A DNA stretch of 64,000 nucleotides, taken from NCBI GenBank assembly GCA_024138025.1, contig JAMXBD010000063.1, positions 930,001-994,000 of the forward strand. The letters run 5' to 3'. Every line of letters begins with the position of its first letter. The first letter of the stretch is position 1. This DNA is from Combretum micranthum. Its lineage: Eukaryota > Streptophyta > Magnoliopsida > Myrtales > Combretaceae. The position numbers were made by a program, and so were the translations under genes. The notes below the pieces were generated by a model that saw only the letters and a list, made by a program, of their open reading frames with translations, did no database searches and had not been told where the DNA came from. Of the stretch, positions 22,608 through 36,815 are shown piece by piece.

Positions 22608-25600
22608 GAGCCCATCCTAAATTTCTTGATGGTGAAGTTAGCGGAGGTCAATATGTTAGTGTGCCAAGTGGATGAGGATAGTAAATGATAGAGGGGAACT
22701 TAGCCAATCTAAGATATATGAGATTTGCTTAGTCTTGTAATTGATTCAGGAGCTAGGAAGGGTGGTCCTCTAAAAATTAAGCTAACCATACTTTAAACAA
22801 GCTGGAATAAGCTTGGAAAGTCGTGATCAAAATTGTCCATCAACATTCACAATTTTTTTCTTTTTTTATTACAAACCTTTGGATTCTATTTTACAATTAT
22901 ATAGATATTTTCTTTATGTTGATGTATAATGTCATCTATCTTTAAGTTATAGATGTGTATCTTTTCTTCTCAAACTTTTAAGTTCCTTTGATTCTTTTTG
23001 TTTATTTATCATACTATATATAGCTGTATTTCCATAAATTTCGTCAATGAAATTCATGTCTACAAAAAAAGGAGAAAAAAGGGAAAACTAACCAATTTCT
23101 ATATATAAATAATACTTTTATTAGTAGTAATCTTTCTCCCTATTCATCTAATTAGAGAAAACACGGATGGATTGATTGATACAAAAATTTCAACTGAGGA
23201 GAAAGTAAGTTTTCCAAATTTTAAAACCAAATAAAATTTAATATTAAAGAAAAATGATATACTAAAAAAAATTATGCTATTTGACTTAAAAAATAGATCT
23301 TCTTAAAATATCATCATGTCAAAACTAAGGACCATAGTGCTAATCGTAATACACCATGACTAAAGTTGTGTTATATATATAATTAGCCTAAATTTTTTGT
23401 AGACCAAATAATTAAGTTCAAAACCAAAATTGATTAAACTCTTGATTATGTAATTTTGAATATTGATCCATTTTGGTGTGCTCCTCAGACCACATTTATT
23501 CGTAAGTTGTTTAAATAATTATTTAACATGTCACGTGAGCTTTTCAAGCAACTCTTCTTTCTAAGCAACCTTTACTTTATTCGTGAGTTATTCAAGCAAT
23601 GTTTTTTCATAATTTTTAATACTTTTTTTTTTTGCAGGTCCCATGTCATTTTAGATAATACTAATATTTTTCTCACTGTGTTAAATAAATATGGAAATAA
23701 ATTGAAAAAAAAAACATTAAAATTAATAACAATTTTTTTTGTTTTTTGTATGTAGTAATAATCTATTTACTATATACATAAAAATAATTTGATGACTAGT
23801 GAATCCTAAACGATGTTTACCCTGAAAAAATTCTTAACAAATATGGTAAAATAATTAAAAGGCTACTTTGAGGCCCTAAACGATGTTTTTCGAGCTTAAA
23901 TTGGCGATTTGAGGCCTGAGTAATATAACTCTTTGATCGAGCTTCGTTTGAACATATAATAGTAAAGATTCTGAATTATATGCTAAAAATTATGACTAAT
24001 TGAAAATAGACTGCACATTTACTTCTTATTTGACTAAAATAAAACAAACAAATCAACCACAACTATAATCGTAGACTCAAAAGCATGGCCACAGACGAAA
24101 CCATGGCCATACCACGGCTACAGTTCAAGCCACCCCAAAGTCCCGTAATTTTGGGTCGCGGCTTTTACTGCGGCCATAGTTCGACTGTGGTTGTGGTTTT
24201 GGGTTCGCGTTGTTGAAAATAACGATTTCTTCTTATTTTAATGATCTTTCTACACATCTCTTCTATCATTGACGATGTATCGGCCATCATGATTAATTTT
24301 TCCAACTTGATTTGCTTCCGACTTTCCTTTTCTTATTTGCAACATTCCTTCTTCTTTGTTGTTTCAATTTATTTATTCAGATCTCCAGAGCTATTGATCT
24401 TGGAAGGTATGATTCGGATTGCGAAAAAGGTAGCATTGAAAATAGGTGCATAATTTATTCTCATCAACATGTGACAAATTTTGAGAATTATTTGGGTCCA
24501 TGTATAAAAAATTTATGAATGGAGTGATTTTTGGAATGGTAAGAAATTATAGTGAATTTTAATAGTTAGAAAGCTAGTAAATTTTTTATATATTTATAGA
24601 TGAAAAAAAAAATTCTGCTATTGCAATGGCCAAAACATCCAAATTTTTTATTTTGGCAAGAACGTTTTTTTTTTATTTATTAAAATGCATTTTGAAGTCT
24701 CATAATTTAATAAAAATCAGAAAAAAAAAATTAAAGTAGAAATGAGTTGTTCTGCAGAGTAACGATGCTTTATCAAGCATCTCAATTTATCAAATTAACA
24801 ATACCATATGGCAATTCTTTGCATGGATATCTCAACTAAGAATCTCTAATAAAACTGGATTAATAAGAGTAAATTTGGAACAATCCATGAAACAATTGGT
24901 CACACGACCCGGGAATCCCTTTTCAAGATCGATTTTGCCTCTATGTATGTACACGGATATTAACCTGTTTTTTACTTTTCTTTTTATTTTCGTGCAAATT
25001 TCCTTAACCGTCCACATTGATCCATGTCATATGTATAAAGAAATTCTAATTAATTAATTAATAAAAACAGGTGCACATGCACTTTATTTTAATAATATTC
25101 CTCGAGGCATCCATCATGTCATCGTTCTCTTTAATCTTGAGCCCTTCTTTTTATAATTTTTTTATTCTTGCTTAATAAAAATATGTCAAAGTGGTTTTGG
25201 CATGAAAGAGGATGGTGAGGCGATACGGACCCTACACTAGACTGCACTACACCACATACCTTTTTGATCAAGTTGCATGCATGTATAAGCCATGATGTCA
25301 TTTTGTTTACCAACTCAATCTAATAACATACGAAGCAAGATGGCCCTTTCATGCCCACAGCACGCCCCTTGCCTTTTATTTTCTTTTCATTTTCTCTTTC
25401 TATCGAAATAAGTATGTGCAATACATCCATCCGCAAATAGAATAAGAATGATGGCAGATAATTTTTTAAACTACTAGTTTTTTTTTTTAAATTTGAAAAG
25501 AGTAATTTTATTTATTTCAAGTTTGAAGTCACTGTTGGAATCGTGATTAAAACCCAAATCATTGCTAGAAAAGTTATAAGTATCACATCTTTGGAATTTC

Positions 25601-26923
25601 GAAACATTTTAGAATGTTAGGATTTTTTCATAGTATTGAAGGTACCATATTGAAGCATAGCATATAGCATAAAATCGAATTAGGATTTATCATAAGACGT
25701 TGATTTGCTCACGAAGTGTTATCTTGTGATATTCAAAAGTCTATTGATTCTGAGAATACTTAGGCAATTTGTACCAACTTCAAAATTTTATGCAAGAAAA
25801 TTGATATTTGGGATAATAGAGCAAAATGCTCAAAGAAATGTCATTAAAAAATGTTAAAAGATGTCTTGTTTGCCCTAGGACTTATAGTTTATATTGAAAA
25901 CCTAAAATTGACAACAAGAAAAAAAAAGAAAAAAAAAATAAAAGACATTAAATAATATTAAAAACATATTCTCTTGATTATGACAAAAAAAGAATCCTAT
26001 TCAAAAATATTAAATCCTATTAAATATCCAATTAAACTACTAAAAGATATTGAAAAAATATCCAATCAAAGGCTTCCAACGTCGGCAGCTTATCTCTCAG
26101 GTCGGTGGTGTATAGGTGGTGTAAATGCAACGCTTGTTCCTCCTCTCCATCCCATCCATTTCTCCAAATAGTTTTGTGCCATCTCTTTCGCTGCATCACT
26201 TTTTTTTTTGTGTATTCGGGACAAATTTGTAGTGTACTTATTAAGAATTCAATTTATATATTTGTAATTAGAAAGGTATGGCTTAATTTAGAAAACAGCT
26301 TTACAACAAAACTACTAACTAAGTTTGTTTTTTTTTTTTTAAATCTAGATTTGATTATCAAATACCATTGGTCCCAAATTTGCAACAGAAAGGAGTTGAA
26401 TTGGTTCTTTAGCAAAAATTTAAGCTTTTTTAAAGATTAAAACTTAGCCCCTTTGGGACTTGTGTGAAGCTATGACGGATTGCTTAATGTACCTAGCAAA
26501 ACAACTCTGTATTAAAACAAGATTTGTGTCATCTATATGTTGAGATCAACTTGCACATATAACGAATTTAAAATGTGAAAAATAAAAAAAAAATGGGTGA
26601 GAGGATAATGCTCAAACGATAAAGTTGTTTGGCTTTGTACTTATCTTTACTCTTCCAGCTTCAATCCAGGGACATTATATTTCATATGGATATATTCTAC
26701 TATATCCATCAAGATTTGACTTCAAATCAGCTAGACTCAATTCACTTTACCATACCATTCTAGATTAACTTAGCTAATACTAATTTATAAAGTTATATGT
26801 ATTTTTTCTCTCCCACTACAACAAAATACAATTCAAAAGAGGACTTAAGAAAATAGTCTCCCAAACTAATTGGCTTAAATAAAATAATGACATAAATTTG
26901 TAGATTTGGCAGAAGGTAGTAGA
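22608..26923. other. Intergenic DNA without a supported gene
   Basis: AT-rich throughout. A GC-richer patch at 24080-24220 contains repeated 'ggccata'/'tggccat' and 'ggtcgcggc' phrases but no open frame. Open frames at 23528-23755, 24241-24518, 24832-25057 and 26105-26440 are rich in Phe, Leu, Ile and Lys as expected by chance in T-rich DNA. A phrase at 26600-26670 ('gctcaaacgataaagttgtttggc ... agcttcaatcc') faintly resembles SINE A and B boxes. Confidence 0.5.
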
Positions 26924-27854
26924 TGAAATACCTAATACACTAGGTAAAATACAAGAGGGAGTTGAATTGAGTATTTATGCAATTCTTTTCAAAACAAGAC
27001 TAAATGATAATTCAATCAAATACAAGCAAGTAAATTAGCAATATAAGATGCAATAAATAAAGAGAGTAAGGTTAAGAAAATCAAGCCTGGGATTTTTAAC
27101 GTAGGGTTTTACCTGCTTCCTAGTTCACGATCACACCAATGCCTCAATGAGGTCTTCACACACTTTATTGATCACAATGTTATGATGCTCAAATGAGCTA
27201 CACCCACGCAACAATACTTGACAAGAATCAATTGGGTAATACTCTTTTCAATGTTGGCAAATCACTCTCAAGAGTATTACTTACTTTTGTCTCTCTTATT
27301 TGAAAGCAAATTTAATGACCTAGAGACAAATACAATGAATTGAATAACAACAAGACTTTAATACAGGTTTTTCTAGCTCAACAACTAATTTCATATAAGA
27401 GAAAACATGTATATATAGGCTTCTTGTTTGACTTGCCCATTGTGTCTTGGAACAACACATTTCGTCTGTAATTAATGCTGCAACGGCCATTTTCTAGAGC
27501 ATATCGTCCAAATGATATGTCCATTACCATCCAAATGGTACCAAGCGTCTCCACTAGCGTCCGGACCTTGCTTGAGGTCCCTGCATGTAAAACATATACC
27601 GGTTGGACACTAAGCACTATCGTCCAATTGGTGAACCAAAATTTCCACAACTTTGCTCTCGGCATGATTTTACACTCATGGCATCCGGACGCTAAGTCTG
27701 CAGTGCGGATGGTATCCATCTGTCTTGAAATGTTCCTAATAAAGCATGCAATGTTCCAATAGTGTAACTCTTTAATAAATATATGATAAAACATGTATTT
27801 TCAAGGATTTGTCAAAGATGTCTCATCAAAATAATACATAGATTTGAGTCAACA
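26924..27854 (-). mobile_element. Solo LTR with GTAGA target duplication
   Basis: It begins TGAAATACC and ends GAGTCAACA, with GTAGA directly outside on both sides (26919-26923 and 27855-27859). On the minus strand it begins TGTTGACTC and carries a TATATATA box at 27410-27417, placing U3 on the right and U5 on the left. The better-balanced DNA at 27460-27760 is the U3, and the open frames on both strands there are fortuitous. Phrases such as 'gggatttttaacgtagggttttacctgcttcc' near 27089 are typical of Copia U5/R regions, but the superfamily call is tentative. No internal domain is adjacent, so this is a solo LTR. Confidence 0.8.
27410..27417 (-). promoter_or_regulatory. TATA box of the solo LTR
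   Basis: TATATATA, followed on the minus strand by ACATGTTTTC. It lies about 440 bases from the LTR's 5' end, in keeping with U3 length in a 0.9-kb LTR. Confidence 0.45.
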
Positions 27855-27859
27855 GTAGA

Positions 27860-29005
27860 AAATGAATCAATCCCTATTTATCACTTGTATATTTCGAATA
27901 TTGTTGTTGCTGTGTGTATCTTCTGAAAATTCAAATCATGTGATATCTAACTCATGCTTAAGAATTTAAGTTCAAGTTCAGCCCAAATTAACACTACGTA
28001 AGATCTGTATTAAACTTGCAAGTTGATTGCCTTTAAATTTGCGACTCTTCAAACTAAAAAATCTTGTGCCAAATGGTTTTCTATCTTGATAATTAATAAA
28101 CTTGAACTTTTGCAAAACTAAAACTTGATTTAAAGTTTCATTATCTTGGATATATTTATCCTATCTAGTGCAACAAGTTATGTATATTATCCAAATATAT
28201 TGAAATTTGGAGCGAGGATTTCATCTTAGTAAATAACTCGAATTGGATCACATTAAGATCATTCTAAAACAATAGGTACAATTTCTACTCTTCTAGTTGC
28301 AGGCTCTCGGATGTGCTTTAAAAAAGCTCGATGGCTGATACATAGATTTTTCTGCATACTTTGATAAGGGGTTTGCTTTGAGTATTTTTTCTTGACAAAA
28401 TATATTATTTTTCCTCTGATGTCCCATTTGCTTTTCTCTTAAACTTTCCTAATTAACAAAATTATTATGTAATCTTTATTTTTATTTATTTTATTTTATT
28501 TATCAAGAGAGAACCATATGCGTGTGCCATGTGTGTGAGAGAAAAAAAAATATATTTATATAAGATAGATGGGGTCCAAAAGCAAGTTCTTAACTTGATA
28601 ATATAAATCAGATGTGACCTATGGGAGATTACCAGAAGCCAAGGTGACCTAATATGTCATAATCATCATGTAGACATTGCAACAAATTATAAATAACCCC
28701 AATTCCACATATGTCAATGTCCCCAGAGAACTCAATTGCAATGGTGGATGCAGCAGGGAATATGTCTGTACAGAGATCGTTATAGGAGTGCCCATGCTGG
28801 TGAAGGATGATAATAGTTATCAAATGCTCTGTTTTTTGTGGTATGAATGATGTCTAATGTTTTTTATTTTGTCCCAGATTAACTCTGCTGTTGGAACTAT
28901 GGTATGCTCTTGATGTTGTTTTTTATCTTATTCCATGTACAACTTAAACTGTGAACGAATGATCTTTCTTTACCAAATAAAAAGGGCAAATTAAAAGGCG
29001 TTAAC
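27860..29005. other. Intergenic DNA
   Basis: No gene supported. A moderately balanced patch at 28600-28900 ends with TTTGTCCCAG, which looks like a splice acceptor, but no exon with a recognisable product can be built on either strand. Confidence 0.4.
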
Positions 29006-29232
29006 GTGACGACTAATATTTGAACTTTAACAAAATATGTAATTAAGTATCTAAATTTAAAAATTGATCAATTTAGTACCTAAAGAATTTTTCTTATACG
29101 CTAACAGTACCTTCGTCAAATTTTTTTAGATATTAAATTGATCAATTTTCAAAGTTTTTCAATATCAAATTGGCCAATTTCAAAAATAGGGTACTGGATT
29201 GATGAATTTCAAAGTTCAGAAACATAAATGCA
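29006..29232 (+). repeat. Dispersed repeat family R1, copy 2
   Basis: The block runs 'ttgaactttaacaaaatatgtaattaagta', AATTGATCAATTTAGTACCT, AAAGAATTTTTC, ACAGTACCTTCGTCAAATTT, and then an inverted echo TAAATTGATCAATTTTC. It is the cleanest copy; the same order is seen near 251-412 and, inverted, at 43308-43498. Confidence 0.65.
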
Positions 29233-29329
29233 TACTTTATCAATAGTTTATATGGTTTACATTAATTAATAAACTCATTTAAAAAATATTATAATTGTAT
29301 ATTTATATAAAAAAAATTGATATATTAGG

Positions 29330-30223
29330 CAAGGCTATGCAAAAATCCAACTAAATCGCGAACATAACTGGTCTAAATCAAATTAAACCAAAATTTCGAT
29401 TCGTTTTCAAAACAGCTTGGTTCACAGTTTGGATTGGTGAAGAGTAAACCGAATCAAACCATTTTATATGTTTAAAAAATCTTTCAAGATATTATTTTTT
29501 CTTTTAATTGTTTTATTAAAAATTTAATTGTTATTTTTATTTAGATATGTATCATACATGATAATGAAATTAGAATAGTAAGATCATCTATCGATTGTTG
29601 TGGTATATTTACAAATAAGATAATTTTTAGATTTTAGTCTGCGGTGTTTTGAACATGCTTTTTTCTTTTTTCCTTTTTGTCTTACTAATTATTCCACTTC
29701 TATTACTAGTTACTTATTGGTTTATATAATCAATAAAGTATTAATTAAAAATATATAATTAAATAAATTTGTATCTCATATAGAATTAGTATATTCTTTT
29801 GGTTATTATAATTGGGAAGGAAGATTCGAACTATTAACTCTCACTTTAGAGGTTTGGGTGATACTATTAGGCTATAAGATATTGATGAAATAATATATTC
29901 TTATTTTATCACATTTAGTATATCATTATAGTTTAGTATGATTATAATTTTGTGATGAAAGAAATATCTTCTGCTATAAATTTTACATATTTATTTTGGC
30001 AAATAAGTATTTATAAATATTACTTTTTATATTTACATCACTGATAGGAAATATGTAATTGAAAATTTTTAATAAAATTTATTTTTATTTTAAGATAAAA
30101 ATTATTTTGAATCATACCAAACTTTTTTTCCAATTAAAATTTAAAAGAAAAATCATACTATAGTATAAGGATTAGTTTGGTTTAGAGGGCGAAACAGACT
30201 AAACTGCACCACGTACACCCTTA
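29330..30223. mobile_element. hAT-like non-autonomous element
   Basis: The left end CAAGGCTATGCAAAAATCC and the reverse complement of the right end (TAAGGGTGTACGTGGTGCAG) are imperfect inverted repeats in the style of plant hAT ends (CAGGGGTGTGCA...). Both ends run into 'aaaccgaat'/'ccaaacc'-type motifs, also typical. The flanking octamers ATATTAGG (29322-29329) and TTATTAGA (30224-30231) agree at six of eight positions, consistent with an aged 8-bp hAT target duplication. No transposase frame is present. A SINE-like segment lies inside at about 29815-29885. Confidence 0.55.
29815..29885 (-). mobile_element. tRNA-derived SINE-like segment
   Basis: Read on the minus strand: TAGCCTAATAGTATCACCC (A-box-like), CAAACCTCTAAAGTGAGAG, then AGTTCGAATCTTCC (B-box-like). 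The spacing of about 35 bases between boxes fits a polymerase III internal promoter. It sits inside the hAT-like element and is either nested or captured. Confidence 0.45.
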
Positions 30224-33200
30224 TTATTAGAAGAAGATGGTGATATTTTAAAGGAGTTTTTTTTTTTTTTTCACCGGAATGAAATAAGGCTGGAAATGAA
30301 TAATAATTTCTTATTTTATAGTTAGAGGTATTTTCAAAACAAAACATATATTTTAGTCAGGAATGGTCATTCTCTAGAAAAGAGAATGTGGATTTTTTAT
30401 CTATTTGCATCACATGAATAGGCATTTTTTTTATAGAATTTTTCACAAACCAAATAAAGAAATAGATATTTCATGAGAAAGAAGTCAGAATATTGATTCC
30501 ATTCTATTCAATTAAACATAGTGTTATGGAGTTACAAGTATGATATCCTAAAGTGAAAGATTTTTTTTTTCCTTTATAAATTGTGAAACTTTTCCAAGAT
30601 GTTGATGTAAATTTACCCAAGTAATTATTATCTATAATTTTTTTTTTTTAATTTTTTTGATGAAAATGACAAGAAGCTCATGTGTAAAGCGTTATATGCC
30701 AAATCCAAAAACGTTATCATATGTTTCACATTCGGCTTTCGGCTCATAAAATTAGAAAAGGGATGACCACCATGTAAGGCCACGATGTCCACGAAGCAAA
30801 GACCATTTTGGAAAATTTAAAAACCCTAGCAAACAACAACGTGATTGAAAATTTAAGGACCCACCTATTAACTGTGAGCCCACCAACAACCCAATGGCCG
30901 GTGCCACTTGCATTCATCTGCTTTTAGAATTTTATCAAGTCATAATCATTATTAAGGAAAACGTGTGTAATACAATCAGTTAAAAAAACCGGTGATATTA
31001 AGTAAAGAAACTTTTAAATTTTATAAATTTACAGCTTGTATTGAATACCATAAATATATTTATTTAGCGTTTTTGTTAACAGCATATATATCATTAAATC
31101 TCATTTAAACTTTTTATCCATCATGCCAACACCCAAATGACCTTTTATTTTAATGGTCTTTTTAGGCTATTCAAAGGGTTTTTAGAAATAAAAATTTTAT
31201 AATAAAAAATTAGTAAAATAACTTTTATATCTATAAATAGAATTAGTGATGATAAATTTTATGACAAAACTTTCTTATAGTTTTCTTGTAGTGATTTATT
31301 ATCTGTTCACTTTACTACAATCGTAATTTCATTGCAATCATATTCTTTATTCTTGTTCCTTGTGAGCAGCTATTACAATATTTCATTACTGGTAATAACA
31401 ATTTCATGAGAATCTCTATTAAAAAAATATTGAATAACCATTTATTATTTTAAACCTATTAATAAAAATCAATAATGGAATTGAATTTTTTTTTTGTTCC
31501 AAAATGCCATTGTTAAAATAAAATAACAACAATCTAAAATTGTGTTGTCTTACCGGTCTATTTATTCCTCCACAATAACAATTACATCACAAATTTTATT
31601 TTATTGAGGAAAGTGTTAAGTGTCATTTAATACCCTAAATTTTATGCGTTTACTTTTCTATTTATTTTTTCTGATACTCATCACCAAAAAAAAAAAAAAA
31701 ATTTTTCTTTTGGAATTCTTTCCAGGAACTCCAATTCTGTATGGATATTACTACAATAATAAACAACCTTGAAAATAAGTCTTTTTATAGAAAATTTATT
31801 AAAGATCTCCATTATACATATTTTAATAAATATTGTCAATTATCATTATAAAAACACTTACTATTTTATAAAAATCTAGTGATGCAAAGCCCTATGCCAT
31901 TGGCGGCTTCGTACTCACATTGTGTTTTCCACTAAAGACGAAGCAACAAGTTGTGGAAACGCAACTTGGCGGGACTAGTTGGTCTTTTGCGTTCCAAGCT
32001 AATCTTGATTTGTGCTTTTGTTGAAATTGGATAAGAAGTACAAAAATGAAAGCTAAGATTTATATAGTTGTAGTTTTCAACTGAACATTTGAACATGTTA
32101 TGAAATGGAGGCAATGTCTATTGTCTTGTACACAAACCAAAGATGATTACAATGGAGATAGCATCCCTTTATTGACAAGAGGATTTACATATTAAGTAGA
32201 ATAAACCACAAATAAATTTAGGTAAAATGCAAAGATATCTTCTAAATTTTAGGGTAGTATGGATTAACTTATTGAACTTTAAAAGTATAGTTTTTGATCC
32301 CATAAAACTTACGACGGTGATGATTATGACCTATCCCAAGATTTTCATATATGTATGGTAATGGGTAAGGTTTGTTGGGTTTTGCATGCAGTGTATATGA
32401 TATTTGGATCGCCAAAATCTGCATATAAAATATACCATTATTTTTTTTTTAAGTAGCCATGAATAGATGCATATGGACTTTTAATGAAACAACGAAATTT
32501 ATTTATATATCATTAAAATCCAAATATATCTAACTTAGATGAATTATTGAAAATAAAATCCAAATAATAAGCGTTTGTTAAGAAAACCGACAATGGTGTT
32601 ATTCTCTAAGTTGGTAAATATAATGTTTATCCTTAATTTGCACGATTTAAACATTTCTCATCAACTTGAATTTAAAGACTATTGAAGTTCATTGTAATTG
32701 TCCCACATTTATATTCATGATAAAGGAGAGTGGATTAAAAAGTAAAAAAAAAAAAAGGAAAAATAATGAAATTTTGATGCACGTATCAATAGAATTGACA
32801 CTTTTTATAAAGAGATTACCACTTCTAATCTACACACATAAATATATTAAAAATTTTATTGATCTTTAGGCACTATATGGGTACGACAGATATGTGTAGA
32901 AATCACCATATTTTTTGTTGTTCTCAACACTTCAAACTTTTTGTTATTTCTTATTTCACCAATAACTATAGAAAATAGCCAAATCCAATCTATTCCATCA
33001 CTATGCAAATCCAACATTCATACCAACTAAATTATGTCATCTCATACGACCAAAAATCAAATTACTTGAGTGAGGGCATTAGTGCACGGTGCACTTTAGG
33101 TTTAATCGAATTGGCTAAACTACTAGCCATAGATTAAGGAAACGCCAGTCAGGATTGAGGTATCCGAAGTGTTAGGACCCATCAGCATGCCTATCTACCC

Positions 33201-35084
33201 ATTCCTCAATATATGGCTATCACAAAAACGTCGTTGGCTCATTTGCACACCGACATTAAGAAACTCATATCGTAAATTTTATGTATTTTTTATATAGCTC
33301 ATTCTTCCATTTTATTTTTTTTTTATTCTATTTTTTCCAATTTTTAGCTGATATTCAAGGACCCTTTTGCCTCGTTAACACTGTTCTTCTATAACCTTCT
33401 TTTACCTAATGTAACCTAAAAATGATTGAGGGGAAAAAGAAAAAAAAGACTAAGAATATCATGTACTCAATTTCATTCTAATCTATTAAGGAATATTCTC
33501 GAAATAAAATAATGCACTAAGCAACATAACCTCAATAGGGAAAAGTTTTTAACAGTATCAATAAGTTATATGAATTGATAAGTGACATCCAATCACTGCT
33601 AGAATCTTAATAAATGGTAATCTTCATAACAAAAATAAAAAAAAAAATCCAATCCAAAATGACTTGTCATAGCATCTCATTGTATTATCTGCTATAACAT
33701 GTGTTAAAAAATTATCATATTTGTGGAAAGGTTTATTTAAATCGGATTTTTTTTTTTTTGGGAAATGGAAAATGGAACCCAATTATAAATTAAATTACAA
33801 CCACCGGATCTCTAATAGGAATTTTGATCTTGGACTTGGTAAAAGTTGGGAAGCAATAAATGCAATAGGCCCAGCCTAAAGCGGTTAACTGCAACCAAGC
33901 CCACTTATGTCACATTAATTACCTAACGATGCATCAAATGTTAATGACAAAAAAGTATGAGCCCTCCCATTGAAAACAACAAGGGAAAAGTCAAAACAAA
34001 CCATGTCATTTGCTAAAAGTCAAATTATAACATCAAATGTTGCATAGTAAATGTACAAATCAAAGTCAAAAGTTGGGTTTTTCGACATTGACCATTACTT
34101 GTTATTTTAATGCCTTACAGTTTGACCAGTTGTGTTTTCCTGCAATATAGGTTAATTCTCTGATTGATTCATTTTCTTTGAAATTAAGAGGTATTGATGT
34201 TTCAATTGGTTATGAATATTTGTTTTATAGATTTGCAAAATTAATCTCAATAGTTTAACTAACTAAGAATGACAAGGATCTAAAACTGCATTGTTTTCAA
34301 ATTTATCCAACTATTCTTATAGAATTTAATTTTTGAACTTATATTGCTCATTTCTAAATAGAAACCAATATATCTAAATTAAAGATGCATTTGTTTTGTA
34401 GGTTTGACACGTTAGTTTGATATCTATTTTACGTATGTTTTCATCAGATTATTTGTAAAAAATATATACAGATGAAAAACGAATATTTTTACACTTTAAT
34501 AGACTTTACATATTAGATACATATAAAATACAAATTCAGATAAGAAACAAACAAAAAACAGACCATCCATCCACACATACCCTAATGTTTACATTACTTT
34601 TGTGCACATAAATTCTTTTATTTCTAAGTCCCCTACAAGGCTCTTTATTTCTCCTTTTGCATAAAACTTACCTTTTTTTTTCTTTTCAATTCCATACGAA
34701 TGTTTAAAAATTTTATTATCATACTAATTAAACTTTTACTTGTCAAATTTTATACTTAAAATTAGAAGCTTCTAAATACCATACCCATTTTATTTTAGTT
34801 TTCTATCAAGTTTACTACCTTTATCTTAAAAGAATAAATTTATAAATGAATAAAAAGAAAATAAAAGAAAAAAAATTGGCAAACACCTTTTGATCTGAAA
34901 GTGTAAGTGCAGATGATTAAAGGTAAGGTCGCAATCTTTATAAACACATTCATCAGTGAATTCTCCAAAGTTGATGATTAGAAAAGAGAAGAAGAGTAAA
35001 ATCCTCCACAGATAGGAAGTCTCTAATAAAAAGTTACAATAATGTAGATAAGAAGAAAAGAATTTGGAAGACTTTTATATTAGG

Positions 35085-35115
<31 letters not shown>

Positions 35116-36815
35116 TATTATAGTTTATTTTATCTTCCATATATAGATTGAACTTACAGTAAACATATATGATGGATGATTGTTGAGATCTTGAATGTAA
35201 AATTTTTTCATAGGTGCAATCTCTTTCTTTTCATAAATGATGTAAGGTCATAATAAAGTCCATTGTATGGTGTGAGCTCATACAATTCAACAGTGGTGTA
35301 AAGCTATCAACAAATCAATTTGGTGTTGTGAAGCTATCGGATATATATCTTTATAGGTCTATCAATTTACATCATTAGAAAACATTACATTTCCTTTATT
35401 TTGTAATGATTTGTTAGTCTTCTTTAGACTTTTTTATATTGTTATACAAATCTACATATTTTCCTTTATTTTTTTTTATTTTCTGTTTTTGTTGTCCTAC
35501 ATCTTAAGAGTATATCATTATTTAGTAGTAAACAAGAATGAATGTTAAATTTAAACGACAAAAATATGTTGACATAGAAATTGGTAAGAGATGTAACAAA
35601 TACCCATCAAGATTTGATATATATTGCATAATGTCTCCAAAATGACAAGAGTTGGAACATTTCGTGTTGTCTGGTCATTCAATTGCAATTATACCCATTA
35701 CCCCTAATTGATAGTCGATTTTTTATATAAAAGTAGTAATATAAAAAAAGAAAAAGGAAAAAGAAAAAGATAAGTGAAAATGGATGCCTATGAAGAGAAT
35801 AGGACATATATATGAACAAGGGACAAAGTTTAGACACATGAAACATTGGATTCCCATGTGATGTCTCATCCATATTTGTATTAGAAGTTCTACCAGAGTT
35901 CTTGCATGATGGACTGGTCCTATCACAACCTAAATTGCATATAAACATGAAATGAAACTATTAAATTAATATGAAGCTTTCACTTGATATTCCAATTCAT
36001 TTGTGGCCACGTTTTAGACCCGACTAACAATGGTAAGGAATGGTCCAGTCTACCCATAGTTCAACTTGGTTGATGAATGAAATATGTGGCTGAGTACTTC
36101 AGGAATGGAAGAATCTTCAAACTTTTCTAGAAATGATTTGCAGACATTATAGTTGGGTTAAAAAATTGTCGTGATATTAAAAGCAAGAGATATTTTCTTT
36201 AAAAATTGAAAAAAAAAAAAAAAACGCAAAGTGACAACAACATCAACTATAGAGCATGATTGATGGAACTATGAACCATTAGACCAAGCCGAATTGAACT
36301 GAAAGTTTAGTTATCTTCAAATAGATTTGGTTCAAAATAAAATTAATCAGTTTGTAGTTTGCTTCAGCAGGACAGAAAAAACCATGAACTAAAACAAGAA
36401 GAAAAAAAAGAATGAGAGCAAGCAAATTATGTAACTCATTGGGTTTGGTTACAAGTCATTGTGATTATGTAAAGGAAGCCTTAGGTGATTGAAAATTTTG
36501 GTATCTAAAATGCATGATATTAGTATGTGCATACTATTAATGTAGAAATAAATTGTTAATTATGTAATTTTAACAATACATTTTGTGTTCGAAGAACTCA
36601 ATAAATGACTAAAGTAATACCCATATTAAAACTAAGCAAAAGAAAGAGATTTATAGTGTCTATATGAAAGGTTCAAAATTTTTCATAAAAAGATTCACAC
36701 ACTCTCTTACAACAAAAGAGAATAGAGTCAAAACAAAATGTGATGGTATAAGATGATTAAGATCATCTTGGCTTTATCCAAACTCTTTATGCATGAAATG
36801 CAACATGATTCAAAT
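30224..36815. other. Long intergenic AT-rich stretch
   Basis: No gene, RNA gene or bounded mobile element could be supported across 6.6 kb. It holds many A/T runs and a (AT)n run at 35085-35110. Slightly GC-richer patches lie at 30700-30930, 31890-32010, 33070-33250 and 35820-36060. Each was read in all frames for exon-like content without success. Confidence 0.5.
35085..35110. repeat. (AT)n microsatellite
   Basis: About 13 AT dinucleotides in an otherwise unremarkable AT-rich region. Confidence 0.85.

Noticed and set aside
26590..26680. SINE-like A and B boxes
   Set aside because: The B-box candidate (AGCTTCAATCC) is poor, and neither an A tail nor a target duplication could be found.
27378..27794. 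138-residue minus-strand frame and 95-residue plus-strand frame
   Set aside because: Both lie in the U3 of a solo LTR with exact GTAGA flanks, and neither resembles a known protein.
28629..28823. 64-residue minus-strand frame next to a splice-acceptor-like site
   Set aside because: The putative acceptor is on the other strand, and no exon chain could be built.
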